Source: Cyprinodon diabolis (Eukaryota > Chordata > Actinopteri > Cyprinodontiformes > Cyprinodontidae). From it: 64,000 nucleotides of DNA. Location: the NCBI GenBank assembly GCA_030533445.1, contig CM060070.1, positions 23,169,501 through 23,233,500 of the forward strand. Reading direction: 5' to 3'. Shown here in pieces: positions 30,335 to 43,100 of the stretch. Made by a program: the position numbers and the translations under genes. How positions within the stretch are numbered: the stretch's first letter is position 1; each line of letters begins with the position of its first letter. Below the pieces are notes generated by a model. The model was given only the letters and a program-made list of their open reading frames with translations, did not search any database and was not told the origin of the DNA.

Positions 30335-33300
30335 TTAAAGTCTGGCTCTCTGTTTGCGGCACACTGTCCCTGTAATGTTACCAGAGGGACTGTCCAGAGG
30401 AAGAAATACCTAAAAAAAAGAACAATAAAAATTGTGATTTAAAACACTATTTGTTATTGTAAACAACGATCCATAGTATTTACCTCATCTTTGTTGTTTA
30501 GACCCATTTTTGTCATGTCTATGGTGAAGTAATGCTGGTTGGGCATGACAATCTCTATTTCCTCCACCTAAGGATAACATGTCTTTTACAGAGTTTCATT
30601 TAATGCCACATGCTGTTACAAGTTCATGTAATGTCCCACACATATAGAAAGAAAAAACAACATTTTAAGTTCCAATCATGTGTTTTAAATTAGACTTAGA
30701 CAGATTTTATTTTGTCATTTTCTACACACAAGTGTAAACAAAAAGAAATTTCGTTAAGCACAGCTCTTTTATTTATACAAGACTGCTAGCCATAAGTCCT
30801 TTTTAGTTGCCACGAGTTTCATTGAGGTACTTTAAACAAATTGGTTAGCTGTTATGAAGGACTTACCTCGGGGATCCTCTGCAGGACCAGAACCTGTGTG
30901 TCATAAAGGGTCTTTTGCACAGATGGTGAGTATTCTCCACGATCGTAGGGCCCAGCAAACTTCTCAATAATTGTGTCTCTTACACACCTCCTACAAACGA
31001 CGGAAGGTTTCCTTTTAGGGTTTATTTTTTCAGTCTTTAAAATGCTCTTTGGGGGGGGACTGCTGTTCCAAGGTAAAAATAGAATAGAATAGAAAATCCC
31101 TTTATAGTCCCACAATGGGGAAATTGTGGCATTACAGCAGCAAAAGATTATAGCAAAAGTGGTCACACAAATGTGGACCATAGAAAAGTGTATAAATGTA
31201 AAAAAAGAAAAAGTGACTAAGTAAATACATTAAGAACAATATAAATACTGTGCATCTGGAGAATAAATAATGAATATACAGCTGTGGACATTTTTACAGT
31301 AGTGGATATGTGGAAAAAATAGCAACTGGAGATGTGCAAAAATGATAGCAGCATGTTACTGAAGTGACTAAGACAGAAACTGCAATCAGCATGAATTTAA
31401 CAACTTATTGAGGATGTTGGGAACAGTGATGGTTGTAGAGGCTTACAGCTGCTGGAAGGAAGGATCTGTCATAACGCTCTCTTTACTGTAGACTAACAAG
31501 ATTTAGACAATTACCATGCAGTGTCGAAGTCCACATCCTGGACTTTGTTGTAGCGCCACCTGGAATAAACAGTTGTGCAGAAAACCCTGTCCTTGGTCTC
31601 TTGCAGTGTTGTGAAACGATCTCGGAGAAACCCCTCAAAGCCAGACTGAGTGGTTTTTAGCACCTTCATGTCCTTCAGCCCGCTGTGAACCACAGGGGTG
31701 CCTGTATGGAGAAAAGTTGGAGCAATAGCACTAAAGAGTTTATATAGAAATTGTTTCCATTCTAAGTATCTATAAAACGAGAAAAGCAGACATATCTGCC
31801 AAAAAACCTGCTAAATTCCATTCAGGTAAAATAATTCTTCCAGACTTGGAACTAGTAAAGTCTTTGTGTCTGTTGCTGTAACATTATGTATGCTAACAAA
31901 GGAGATCAATTTAAGATATAAGACCAGAGGAAATAATCTGTGTAAAAAAAAAACAAACAAATAAGCCCATGCTATTCTCATAATAAAATATAAGTGTGGT
32001 GCCTGTGTTTGCTATTACCGCCGAGGTTCTGTTCCACATCACAGAAACGACAAGCCTCTGGGCTGTAGATAAATGCGTGAGCGTGTTCTACACCATTCTG
32101 AGAAAAGAAAAGTGAGGCCTTTAAAATGTATTATTTTGAAACCGAAATATTTAACATTTACCCAATATTTTAACAAGGCTCTTTAAATCCTTTTCGAGTT
32201 ATTGGGGCAGACAACTTGCAATAATAAATCTTTTTCCACGTTTTGCTAATCTTGAAAAAGTTTAATGTTCCACTCAAAGTCATGATTAAATAAGGATGTA
32301 TGCTTAAAATCAACAGAGGTATCAAGTAACAAAGTACAAATACTTCGTTACTGTTCTTAAGTACTATTTTTAGGTATCTATACTTTACTCCGTTACTTAT
32401 TTTTTCTTCTGACTTCTACTCATTACATTTTCACACAAGTATCTGTACTTTCTATTCCTTACATTTTTAAAACAAACGTTGCTCGTTACTCTCGGCTTCG
32501 GTTTAATGTTAATAAATATTTGTTTAACATAATATGCGCCATCCAATGCAGATCATTGGCGTCATCCACATCTAGTGAAAACTAGTGTAATTGGATGAGT
32601 CATATAACGCAAACACTTATTGGATAGCTAAAGGAAATCATCAGAAGCAAGCAGGTGTTCTTCAAACTGCAAACGCTAACTGTCTATGCCATGCTACAAT
32701 GATTCAGATAAAGATGTTGAAATGTCTGAAAGGTCAGACACAGGTGAGAGCGTATTGGGAGACGGAGACCAACAAGACCTCCCTCATCCTTGGCCCTCTC
32801 TCAAAGAATCTTTCGAAACAGTCAAAAAAAATTAGCTTTTAGTTCATATAGTGGCATCTGGCTGTTTTTGTTTAAAGGTTACTTTATACTTTTATACTTT
32901 AAGTAGTTTTTGGAGCTCATACTTTTTCACTTTTACTTGAGTAAAGAGGTCAAGTTGATACTTCAACTTTTACCAGAGTGTTTTTAAACTGCAGTATCTA
33001 TATTTCTACTTAAGTAACAAATGTGTGCACTTTTGACACCACTGAAAATCAACCCTCATCTTTCTACCTGAGAGCTCACTATTTTGGTTAAAACCGTACT
33101 GATAAGTAGAATTTCATCCAAACAGAAGTGCCGTACCTAAGGAATGTAACCCATATCATGATGCTAACACCACTACAGCTCACTCAGACAGCTTTGAAGT
33201 ACAGTCTCTCCCATTTCAACCACTGAGGCCTTTAACTCCCTCAGAGTGGGGGCAGGTATCTTGGTGGTCCCCCCCCCCCTCACCAGTCTCCTTCTTTCAC

Positions 33301-35983
33301 TGTCTTTCCATTTGGGAGGATGTCCAGGAAATGTTCAGCGAGTTACTCTTTTTTTTTTTTTTTTTTTTTAGCTATTCCATTTTTGAATAATACTATTTAG
33401 TATTGATATTATTATTAAAAAGAATAAGTCATGTTTATATTTTTCCACCTTTTATAGGATAAAAAGAAACCTATATTTCAAAGAGTGAATACTGCAAACT
33501 CCATTAATGCATTAAAAATGTATTATTTGCTCATAGTTGGGATATTTTGCATCAGCAAAAGGACATTAGTGTTTCTTATGAACGTTATTGTACGTATTTA
33601 AGTCACTGTATGTTCTTAACTTTTTATTATGCAGCATGGCATAAGTAATGAGTTTAATAAATGTTTGCGGAATAGAAAGTGGTTACAGAATGCTTGCAGA
33701 AAAAAAGGAACTTTAGAAAGAATTCATTCAGTTAAGAACTAATGTTGCAGAGCAGACATGCAAACTATAAAAACAAGCTGAATATTTTATTATCAAGCAG
33801 AAAAGAATATTACAAATAGATATTGGAAAATAAGTGATAACAAGGGGATATGGTGTATTCTATTTAGTGTTTTCAAAAAGCAAACAATTTATCCTGAGCA
33901 CTTTGTAGATACAGATGCTAATAAATATGATATGACTGATGTTGCTAATAGTTCTAAAAAAGCATTATATACAATTGATCACAACAGATTACTTAATAAA
34001 CGGGAAACGGCAAGGTATAAGGGGTGCTGTGTTGGAGTGGGTTAAAACATATAAACACATATACATTTTATTTTGTACATTAATGATATTTTTAAGGTAT
34101 CAAGTAAATTAAAAAGGATTCTTTTTGCTGATGATACTAACATGTTTTGCACTGAGGCTACTTTACAAACACTTGGGATGATGTCACTTGTGAAACTGAA
34201 CGGATAGAAGTTTCTTTAAATTTGAAAAAACTAAATTCATATAATTCGACTATCACAATAGAAATGTAAACATATACATTAAAATTAGTGGATTTCCAAT
34301 AGAAAAAGTTCACCAACTAAATTTCTCAGAATGAAAATAAGTAATCATTTAAACTGGAAATTGCTTAAAACCTTTTATCCTCATGTGTTGGATCATAAAT
34401 CAGTTCATCTACTATACTATGCATTAATTTGCATAGTATAGTAACATATTCAAGATACTGTTCAGTGGTTTGGGGTAACACACTACTTCTCCGCACCTGT
34501 TAATCATGCATCAAATGAAAGCATAACGCATTTTATATAATGGTGACTTTCTACAGTCAAGATTATTTAAGTTCACACGTTTAAATTTCAAACAGCATGA
34601 GTTATGTTCAAGATCTGATAGATTACCAGCTAATATACAGGAGATGTTTCAAGATGGAGAATGTGGGTATAATTTAAGGTGTCATTTAAAGCCAAAAACT
34701 TTGATGGCACAAATAACAAAAAGAACCTTCTCTGGTGTACGGCTGCAGAATGACTTAAGTAAAGAACTGAAACAAAGTAGAGGCATGAAAGTATTTACAA
34801 AAGAAGTAAATTTCAACGATACAGGGTGGCTTATAGGCCATGACTAGTATCTGGATATGTTGGTTTATTATTTGTTATTTACCAATCATTACTGAAATTG
34901 TTCTGATATTATGTTAGTTATCTCTTTGGTTATAGATGGCAGGTTTTTTAATGTGTGAACTTCAGCACAGTTATTTTTTATTTTTTTGGTCTAGGAAAGA
35001 AGGATGGTTTAATGAGTTTGACTGATAAACAGTGATGAAAAATTGATAGGGGGTGTGTATTTATAATTTTTCACTCCTACACATTCGTTTTTGTTTTGTT
35101 TTTTTCAGACCTGATTTTTAATAGATTTTTTGTTGTATTTTTTTACTGACCCCTGTTTGACAGGGTATATCTTGAAGAACAATAATTTGTTGTATTTATA
35201 CAATAAGGTCACTCTGATTCTGTGTAACATAGTGGATGATGCATACATACATTATGGTTGAATCTAAGAGGTGAATAAAATGTCGCATTAGTTAAGTTTT
35301 ATATCATTTCAAGTGAGATTCAACATAATCAGACATAGAGTTAAAGTCAAGCTAAATGAGAATGTGCCCACTCTGATTTTCAGCGGAGTTTTTACAAGGT
35401 ATACATGACAGATGTGCAAACATAATCTACATAATGAACATGTATACACTTTTATGAACCATTTTACTTTGCTAAATGTTTTGCCAATAATTAGGTAGCA
35501 GCAGTGAGTGGGTTAAAACCAGTGCTTATCTCTGGACTTGAGTGTTACCTTGTTCAGCCTTTTCCAGGGTGCCTCCTCCATGTAAACTTTGGCCCTCAGT
35601 ACATGGTTGAAAGAGGTCAGGAAATGATGACAGAGATCAAGGGAAAATTGCTCAATGGTGTTTACCTGAACAGATGGGGGGGGGGCAGTCTGATAAGTTT
35701 GTTTTTGTACATTATTAAAAATACTGGATTTGCATTCATTTAAAGTTCCATTGAATTTGGTGGGTGTTGACAGGGCTTATAATGATTATGTTTTTCATGA
35801 AAAATACAATTATTTACTGTGTAGCAGTGAGCTTTTGCAAAACAATCTCTAGTCTGTAGATGTCTGTTTAGCTGCATAACCAATAAAGAATGATTTTGCC
35901 TTTGAAGGAAAAAAAACACATGATGTTGTGTAAATCCCAGTGGTTTCCAACTAATTTACAGAAATACTTAAATTTTTAATATT

Positions 35984-36015
<32 letters not shown>

Positions 36016-37169
36016 TTTTTCTTTCTTATAGAGTTTGTGCACCATCTCTGGTCAGGAATAACTAAAGTATAACAAGCTGTTTATTGTTGACCTGATTTTG
36101 TAACAGTTTAATTTTTAATGTTTATTCTACAAAAATGATCTGTTAGAAATAAAAAAAAAATCTATTTTTCTTTCTTCCATTCTTCCTTCCTTCCTTCCTT
36201 CCTTCCTTCCTTCCTTCCTTCCTTCCTTCCTTCCTTCCTTCCTTCACATCATAAATCCCTAGGGCACATATTCTGTTAATTGGCAGGAAAATTAAACAAA
36301 CAATATAATCTTCCAAGGTCTTTGCATTCTCTTAATGTATGAAAATAGTCGCCTTCTTGACAAATATCAAACAACAATCTGTGAACTTCTTCTGATTCCA
36401 GAATATGCTTTTCAAGTATGAATATTATTCAAAGGATGTTCGTACCTATAAAAATATGCAATTTGACATCCCTAATACATTCAACAGAGTCATCATCTTA
36501 TAACAAGCCGCGTAAAGCCAGCTTCTCTTTAGACATTTTTTAAACAGTAAAGAACAATATTTTAAGTAAAATTTAACACAGTGCCAACCCATCAGATAAC
36601 TCTGTAATAAGTAAAAACTGGAGCTCTAACTCACCCCTTTGATTTTGGCCAGGGCATGGACAGTGTTCTTGATGGTGTCTGTAGGAATGATGTCTGAGTT
36701 GTCTCCTGTCAGATAATCCTTGCGTGATTTGAGTGTGATTTCAACATTAGCATTCAGCTCAATAAGGTAGTGGTGTCTTCCCTGCCTTTTGATGAACATC
36801 ACCTTCACAGCATTCTTGCCATAGCCCGTCCGTACAAACTCCACATTCTGTAACAATGGAAGAGACTTGCTGCTGTTTTCAATTAGACATGTCCTTGTTA
36901 TTTTCTAAAACTTAAATACTTTATTGTTACGTGATGAAATAATAGAAAATCATACTAAAATGTTTGTCTTTTATTAATATTTGGCTCTATTATATCTGAT
37001 TATGATGTCATGTTGCTTACTGGTTCTAAAAAGCTTCAGGTTCAGCCTTGAGGTCACTGACCCCAAACCATGGTTTTTATCTTAACTGCTAAATGTTTAG
37101 ATTTAAGCCATTAAAATGATCATCTTTTGCTCTACAAAAAATGATTACCTGATTTCCCACGTATGCCAT
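30335..37169 (-). CDS. uox: Urate oxidase (uricase), intact
   Basis: Oxidises urate towards allantoin in peroxisomes, the first step of uricolysis. Minus-strand exons: 37149-37169, 36635-36847, 35549-35665, 32019-32097, 31515-31701, 30867-30990, 30484-30567 and 30335-30409. All junctions are GT-AG and in phase, giving 299 residues, close to the roughly 300 of vertebrate uricases. The first exon holds only MAYVGNQ. Seen: RTGYGKN with the catalytic Lys (18), [14 protein letters not shown] with the active-site Thr (63), the uricase signature from VLKTTQSGF to TKDR (exon 5), and MPNQHYF with the active-site His (259). The last residues RKQRARL end in a peroxisomal PTS1-type tripeptide, ARL. The human orthologue here is a pseudogene; this copy shows no stop or frameshift. 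It is the only minus-strand gene in the window. The introns contain a hAT element, a LINE fragment and simple repeats. Confidence 0.97.
31078..31495. mobile_element. Teleost interspersed repeat (ATAGAATAGAATAG end)
   Basis: It begins AATAGAATAGAATAGAAAATCC, then TTTATAGTCCCACAATGGGG and TTACAGCAGCAAAAG, and ends around GGATCTGTCATAACGCTC. This is the plan of an abundant fish repeat used near genes. A separate short piece of a similar class (TTAGACTTAGACAGATTTTA) lies at 30691-30760. The class is not assigned. It sits in the uox intron between 30990 and 31515. Confidence 0.55.
32314..33044. mobile_element. hAT MITE with perfect 8-bp duplication
   Basis: The ends are CAGAGGTATCAAGTAACAAA and the inverse of TTGTTACTT...GACACCACTG (left CAGAGGTATCA against CAGTGGTGTCA). 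Flanks are AAAATCAA at 32306-32313 and AAAATCAA at 33045-33052, identical. The body is rich in AAGTAC/GTACTT blocks near both ends. It is 731 bp in the uox intron between 32097 and 35549, and the 83-codon frame inside is not transposase-like. Confidence 0.92.
33840..35250 (+). mobile_element. Decayed LINE (reverse transcriptase region)
   Basis: Translating in changing frames gives KKAIYTIDHN (like KAFDTVDH), [20 protein letters not shown] followed by DTNMF (the FADD catalytic box), VVWGNT and a C-terminal block [15 protein letters not shown]. This order matches ORF2 of CR1/Rex/jockey-type LINEs. Several frameshifts and stops make it inactive. The limits are approximate. It is antisense to uox within an intron. 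Confidence 0.7.
35982..36027. repeat. (TTTC)n microsatellite
   Basis: About 11 uninterrupted TTTC units and a few impure ones, in the uox intron between exons 2 and 3. Confidence 0.9.
36182..36245. repeat. (TTCC)n microsatellite
   Basis: About 15 near-perfect TTCC units in the same uox intron. It forms the left edge of a diverged duplicated block (see 36240-36600). Confidence 0.9.
36240..36600. repeat. Diverged duplicate block, copy 1
   Basis: After the TTCC run come AATAAATCCCT-like sequence (ATCATAAATCCCTAGGGCAC), a run through ATCTTCCAA, GACATCCCTAATACATTCAA and CAGAGTCATCATCTTAT. The same landmarks occur in the same order at 38020-38250. Either a local duplication or two copies of an undescribed repeat that carries a TTCC tail. 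Confidence 0.6.
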
Positions 37170-37845
37170 GTTGCTATCTTCTCTTTTACCTTTGGCGTTT
37201 CATATCCTGTCTCTAACCACCTAAAAAGATCTTGGCAGCACAGACATATTTTGTTTAGTGGGTGTTGCCCTTTTTGCACTGACTCGATTGGGAGATCTAG
37301 ACAGATTTCAACATATTTTACATATACGTAAAAGCACTCATCAACATTCACAGACAGACACACATTCAGAGGATGTTTTATTTTGTATCGATCTCCAGGT
37401 TGTTTTTTTAAACTGAACTCTCCCCTCTGAGATGTGGAAATGTTTATCCTTGTTCTCTGAGAACAGCTGGATGTGCAAGCTGAATATCAGCTAACATCTC
37501 ATCACCCAACTCCTATATTCTGATACTGTGATGAACACCTTAGACAGATCCTGAAGTTTTAACTGAATGGTGGAGATTTCCTCAGCCAGCATAACTGTTG
37601 GTTTCCATTAAGACAGGCTGGAGAAAGGCTTTGCTGACCAATAAGTCCTACTAATCTGTTTTTTGGGGCGTTAACCAGTGTAACAGATGCTACCCGACTA
37701 ATATACCTTGTCTGATCTTTAACAATTTAAGGAAGATATTAAGAAAGATTCTCCCACCAAATAGAACTGTTTTATTTCATGGTATATTTTACCCTTTAAC
37801 CGCTGTATTTTTTACACAGGTTCAGATATTTCTTGACACGTGACT

Positions 37846-38020
37846 GGGCTTCCTGGCTTCCTTCCTGTCTTTTTTTGCGGCTTCCTTCCTTCCTTCGTGG
37901 CTTCCTTCCTTGCTTCCTTTGTGGCTTTTTTCATGGCTTCCTTCGTGGCTTCCTTCTTTTGTGGTTTCCTTCATTGCTTCCTTCGTGGCTTCCTTCCTTC
38001 CTTCCTTCCTTCCTTCCTTC
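37846..38020. repeat. Impure (TTCC)n / GGCTTCCTTC repeat
   Basis: An array of TTCC interrupted by TTCGTGG, so that a roughly 10-12 bp higher unit (GGCTTCCTTCCT) is visible. Lys/Glu-rich frames on the minus strand and Phe/Leu-rich frames on the plus strand are only translations of it. Confidence 0.85.
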
Positions 38021-38250
38021 CGTAATAAATCCCTGAGGCACATTTTCAGTTGAATTACGGGAAAATTGGACAATGTGATCTTCCAAACTGTTTAACCGTC
38101 TCCCCATTTATGGAAATAGTTTTAATAGTTCATTTTGACATCGCTAATAAATTCAACAGAGTCATCATCCTTTTATCAAAAATAATTTTTTAAAATGACA
38201 AATAACAATATTTTTAAAGGAGAATTTAAAACAATGCCGTTTCCCAAACT
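38020..38250. repeat. Diverged duplicate block, copy 2
   Basis: Parallels 36240-36600: AATAAATCCCTGAGGCACAT, GGAAAATT, GATCTTCCAA, GACATCGCTAATAAATTCAA, CAGAGTCATCATCCTTTTAT. The two copies lie about 1.7 kb apart and flank the first two uox exons. Confidence 0.6.
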
Positions 38251-38699
38251 AAGGTTTTGTCTGAGAACATTAAACTTTCACATTCTTCGTCTTTCAAAGA
38301 TAACCACTTTTGTAGTAGCTGTGTGTGATGCAGCAACAAGAGATATTCTTTTCCACACTAGAAGCCATTAATAAATTATTAATCACAGTAATTCAAATAT
38401 TTGATATTGTTAAACACCTATAAACTTAGAAACACAAGTAGGCAAAAGGTTGATCTAGTTTTTTCCTTTCTATCTTGAAAGCAAAAGGATTTTCTTTTAC
38501 ATTGCATTTGAAAATGCAGCTGCAGTTTATTCTGTCATTTTATATGACGTGTAATTATCTTTTTATTGAAGTGGTATTTCTGAAACAATATTATGATCAA
38601 GTACTCTGTAATTGTGAACGTAAATGCTCTCAACAGTGATTTTATCTGATTAACACACTCTAAAAATTCCCTATTTTGGACAAAAAACAAATTCCTACA

Positions 38700-39330
38700 G
38701 CACATTTGATTTAATTCAGTTTATTTATATAGAGGCAATTCATAACATGTCATGTCAAGGTACTTTATAGTGACAATATCCTCAGATTAGTTAAAGGTTC
38801 TGTCTAGGAAAACCACTTGATTGCATTTAAGTCATTGACTTGCAGGAAAAGCTCCTACTGTATAAGCTTGCAGCGATGATTTCCGCTTGCATTTTGTCGT
38901 TGACTATTCAGCATCCATCACTCAAAGCATGCTTGTAGAGACAGTGGACAGAAAAACTCCCTTTTAAAAGGCAGAAACCTCCAGCAGAACCAGGTTCAGT
39001 GTGAGGGGCCATCTGCCGAGGCCAACTGGGGTTCAAAGACACAGAAGCCGACATACAGAAAGAAGCACAAAGGCAAAAGGTAACTCTTGAACAGCTTCAC
39101 AGGCGGCACCATCCAGGAAACACACAGACGGGCAAAAGGGCTCCAAGGCAGCTCCCATGTCAGACAATGAAAGAGAGCACATACAGTTAGTCACAGTCAG
39201 AGAACCAGGACTACACTGAAAAACAGGCCAAGCTCCAACATCCTAAAACAGAAATGTCAATATTTCAATCCAGGATGGAGTCACAGCCCAACAGGAAAAA
39301 ACTACATGAAGGTACTATCATGAGGAGAAA
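38700..39330. mobile_element. Teleost interspersed repeat (TTATTTATATAGAGGC class)
   Basis: It begins AATTCAGTTTATTTATATAG, passes AACATGTCATGTCAAGGTAC, AGGCAGAAACCTCCAGCAGA and GTGAGGGGCCATCTGCCGAG, and ends near AAACTACATGAAGG. From general knowledge these are landmarks of a very common fish repeat often found between genes. No coding capacity seen; class not assigned. Confidence 0.65.
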
Positions 39331-40183
39331 GCAGAGAGAACATAAAGTAATGAGTGTAACTTATAAATACTAACACTGATATATACTTACAAATACTGCA
39401 GAATGGGAGAATAGAGATAAAATGAAGCAGAATGGGGAAAGGTGGTTTAACACTGTACTACAGATATATTAGGATGCATAACCATCCTCCATTTCTGCTG
39501 CTTGGTCATTTAACTGTACAGTAAGTTTGCAATAAAGCATAAATCCTGTTAACACATCTTTATTTGTATAACATTACAGGAAAATCCCTTAACAGTATTA
39601 TAGCTTATATCACAAAATAAGTAACTGTAACTGAACTGATCACACTTTGGCTCTAAAGGTGACATTTTTCTTTCAGTCATAAATGAAACACTGAAATATG
39701 CAGGTACCCAACTTCTAACAATTGAGTTTGCAAAACTGAGAATGTCAGTTCTAAATGCAGTTTATAGTTTCTGAGCCCAAATAAGTGAAGTGAAAACTGA
39801 CAAATCTCTTAGTGTTTCACCGTGATGCATTTTCAACATTGTTCCTAAAAATAAAAGACAAACAGGTGAGAACATGTGAAACAATTTACATATGAGGAAC
39901 AGTAATAAGATTAAAAGAAAGAATATATAAAAATAAACTTCACATGGTAGAATTTGTGTAGAAAATCCCACCCCTGTATGAAAAAGGGTCAATTGTAATG
40001 TTTTTTTTTAATAGGGAACTTTCAGTACCCCATCATGTGACCATGTTATTACTTCCTGTTTTGCGTATCTATGCAGCTGTGTCTTTCTACCTTCATGCAC
40101 CACACTGTCTCTTAATAGGCTTCAGATTTTCCCTTTGTATTTGACATTTGGCCGTGTCGTCTGCAGCCACATTCTCGCTCAGG

Positions 40184-43100
40184 ATGGCCTCACATTTCAG
40201 ACCCTTCTTCCACATTACTGTCTTTTTATTGTGTTTCACAATGGGCAGAAGTCATATTTCCTGCAGAAATGAAGCCGATGAACCTGTTGACTGGTGAGTT
40301 GACATTACATACTGTATAACGGCACATTATATATTCTACTAATGTTTTTATTTATCACCCTTTGATGTTCCGGAAATTTCTGATGTTGTGTAATAGAACA
40401 ACCTGTTAAATAATTTCCAATTCTTTCAGGTTTATTATCTACAAACTGCCAAAGTTTAAGATTGGAGAGGTTGGCAGTGGAGTGGACTACATGTACCTGG
40501 ATTCAGCAGGTGGGGGTTGGCAGAGGAGTACATTTATGGTTAACACGACCCGAGGAGGAGCCCTGGTCAACACTCTGAATCAGCTGTACAAGGGAAAGGC
40601 CTACATGGTAAAGCAGTGCCATTCTTCTTCATTAGTGAATGTACTTGATCTTAAAATAATATCCCTAGTATTTGTAATTCCACGCACTTAAAGCCTATTT
40701 ATTTAAGTGCATGGGTGTAGATTTTATGCAGCATTGGCATTTTAAATGAACTGATGTGAAAAAAAATGTTTAAAATAATTAGACATAAAGGTCATATGGA
40801 TGTTAGATTGTCATAGGTTATCAAGATCTTAATGTAATGTATGTTTGGGAGATAAATCTGACTCATCAGTTGTTAATTATTGCATAAAATCATAACTGTC
40901 ATATTACTAAACTTGATAGAAAAAACCCACCTACCTATTTATATCTTCAGCTAATTATTTTTAACCCTTATTGTTGATGCTCAAATAATAAACAGAGGAG
41001 TTACTAGATGTATAGACTTCTATCACCTTGAAAAGGGGTATTAAGTTATTTTTAATGCTTTGAGAAACTAGTAAACAAAAATGAGAAGCTTTATTAAAAA
41101 ATGCAAATAAAATGGGGTAGTGACGAATATTTACATGAATGGCCGCCCACCAAAATTACTTTAAGAGTCTTTCAGCTCATGGAAGTGGTCATAAAAGAAA
41201 CTAGTACAACACAGTGTTTAAGATTCAATGGAAACTATAAGATTGGGCCGAGTAACCATTTATTGCTTCTCAATTAAAAAAATAAACACTGTTGGAGGCA
41301 CAACTTGTTGTTATGCTGAGGAGGCAATTCCTTTTTTGCATATAGCCAAATAAACTTTATGACCGTTATTCATTCATTAGATTATATTTGAAGTATAAAA
41401 TCTGTTTGTTATGCATATGATACTTTAAGCATGAAACCAGTTTCTCTTCCAGTCCAACAGCTCTGTTTACGCACTCTACAATGATGGTGCACCAGAGCTG
41501 AAATATATCCACACTTATGGACACAGCAAAGGTACAGGACTATGATGAAAATCACCTTTATTTTACAACCATTTTAATTGTATTTATTTCATCCTTAAAA
41601 ATATGTCACAGCTCTTTGGAAGTACTCTATATGTCATGATACATTGTTTTTATTACTGAGCTTGAATAAGGCATGCATTTTGTTGAAGCCAATGTAGGTG
41701 CAACAGAGGGAAAACTATATTTTTTGTCTTTTTTTTCTGGTGGCGACAATGTAGAATAGATTAATCAATTTCAAAAAGGAGAGGTGCAAAGGCCAAGCTC
41801 CTGATAACAACTGTTTGCTCTGACACAACCTATCTCTCTGAGACGTTAGTGGACATGTTTTTGTAGTCTCTATGCCTGTTTGCATGTGTCTGACTCTACC
41901 TGTATTATCTTGCATGCTAAAGCGTATGCTTGCATTCACCCTACAGGGGTTCTGCTCTTTGACCGCTCTCAAGGTTTCTGGCTGTCCCACTCCATCCCCC
42001 ATTTCCCTTCCTTCCCTGAGCGAGGCTACCAGTACCCCTCCTCTGGCAAACGAAACGGCCAAACTGCCCTGTGCATGACCTACCCGTATGCGCAGTTTCT
42101 CAGTATAGGTGAGTGAGTGCACAGTTAGACTGACTGATATGACCTGCTTATAGTGTCAGTGTGTAACAAAAAATATGCAGCAAAATGAAAAAGCTTCATA
42201 ATACCCTTTCCCCCCATAAAATTAATGATATGATATGATATATATATATATACCAATCCATCTGTCTCAAAGGTATTGCTTTGCCACCTTGCAATTATGC
42301 AAGAATATTACTCAAGTAAAGGTTAAAAGTGCAACACAGTAAACCTTCTCCTAAAAGTTTTTTTTTCATATTGTTACAAAATAAATGTAACTGAGTAAAT
42401 GTAACTAATTACCAACCACCTCTTCTCTCCTGCACAGTTTAGTTTCTGTATGCATGTGAGGTTTAGAGACTTTGCACACAATCTTGTCAATTCACCGAGC
42501 TAGTGTGGCCTTTAAAAAAAAAAAAACCTTGTAAATTCTGAATTTAATCAATCTGGTTGAGGCCATTTGTTTTTAGGTAAAAAAAATAATTCCAGGTGAA
42601 TTTGAAGTCCAACTCCTCTAGCTTGTTTAACTTGCAAACAGGACCAAATTTAAGTGATAAAATTTGTCTATTAATCTAATGAAAACAACGCAAGATTATA
42701 TGTCATATTAAATAACAGATGAATAATTTACAGTAATACTCCATAAATTAGAATAATATTTCCATTGAGGCTCGTTTGTAAGATTGAACTTTGGCAAAAA
42801 CATACTTTTCACTAAGCCCATATTCCTTCACTAACTTTTGCTTTTTATTTGACTGATGCAATGCTTCACGATGTAATAATCTCAAGTGTGGTGTTTTTGA
42901 TATAGTTTTAAGCAAATAAATCATCATTAACAAAATTAGAGACTTGAAAGAAATCCATCTGTGTAATTAATTTATATAATGGGTTTTATTAGTAAATTGA
43001 CCTACCGAAATAAGTCAATGTTTGATATTTTGTTATAACTGTACATGACTGAGGACATATTTTTAGGTGGAAGTAACTCCAAGGATTTATTTGCATAATT

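Larger units (their letters stand above)
37170..40183. other. Intergenic region between uox and the first dnase2b gene
   Basis: uox (minus) and the dnase2b-type gene (plus) diverge from here, so their promoters must lie in it. It holds an impure CTTC repeat (37846-38020), a duplicated block (38020-38250), an interspersed repeat (38700-39330) and otherwise AT-rich sequence. I could not identify a specific promoter motif. Confidence 0.5.

Noticed and set aside
37822..38073. Lys/Glu/Arg-rich minus-strand frame
   Set aside because: It is a translation of the impure TTCC repeat.
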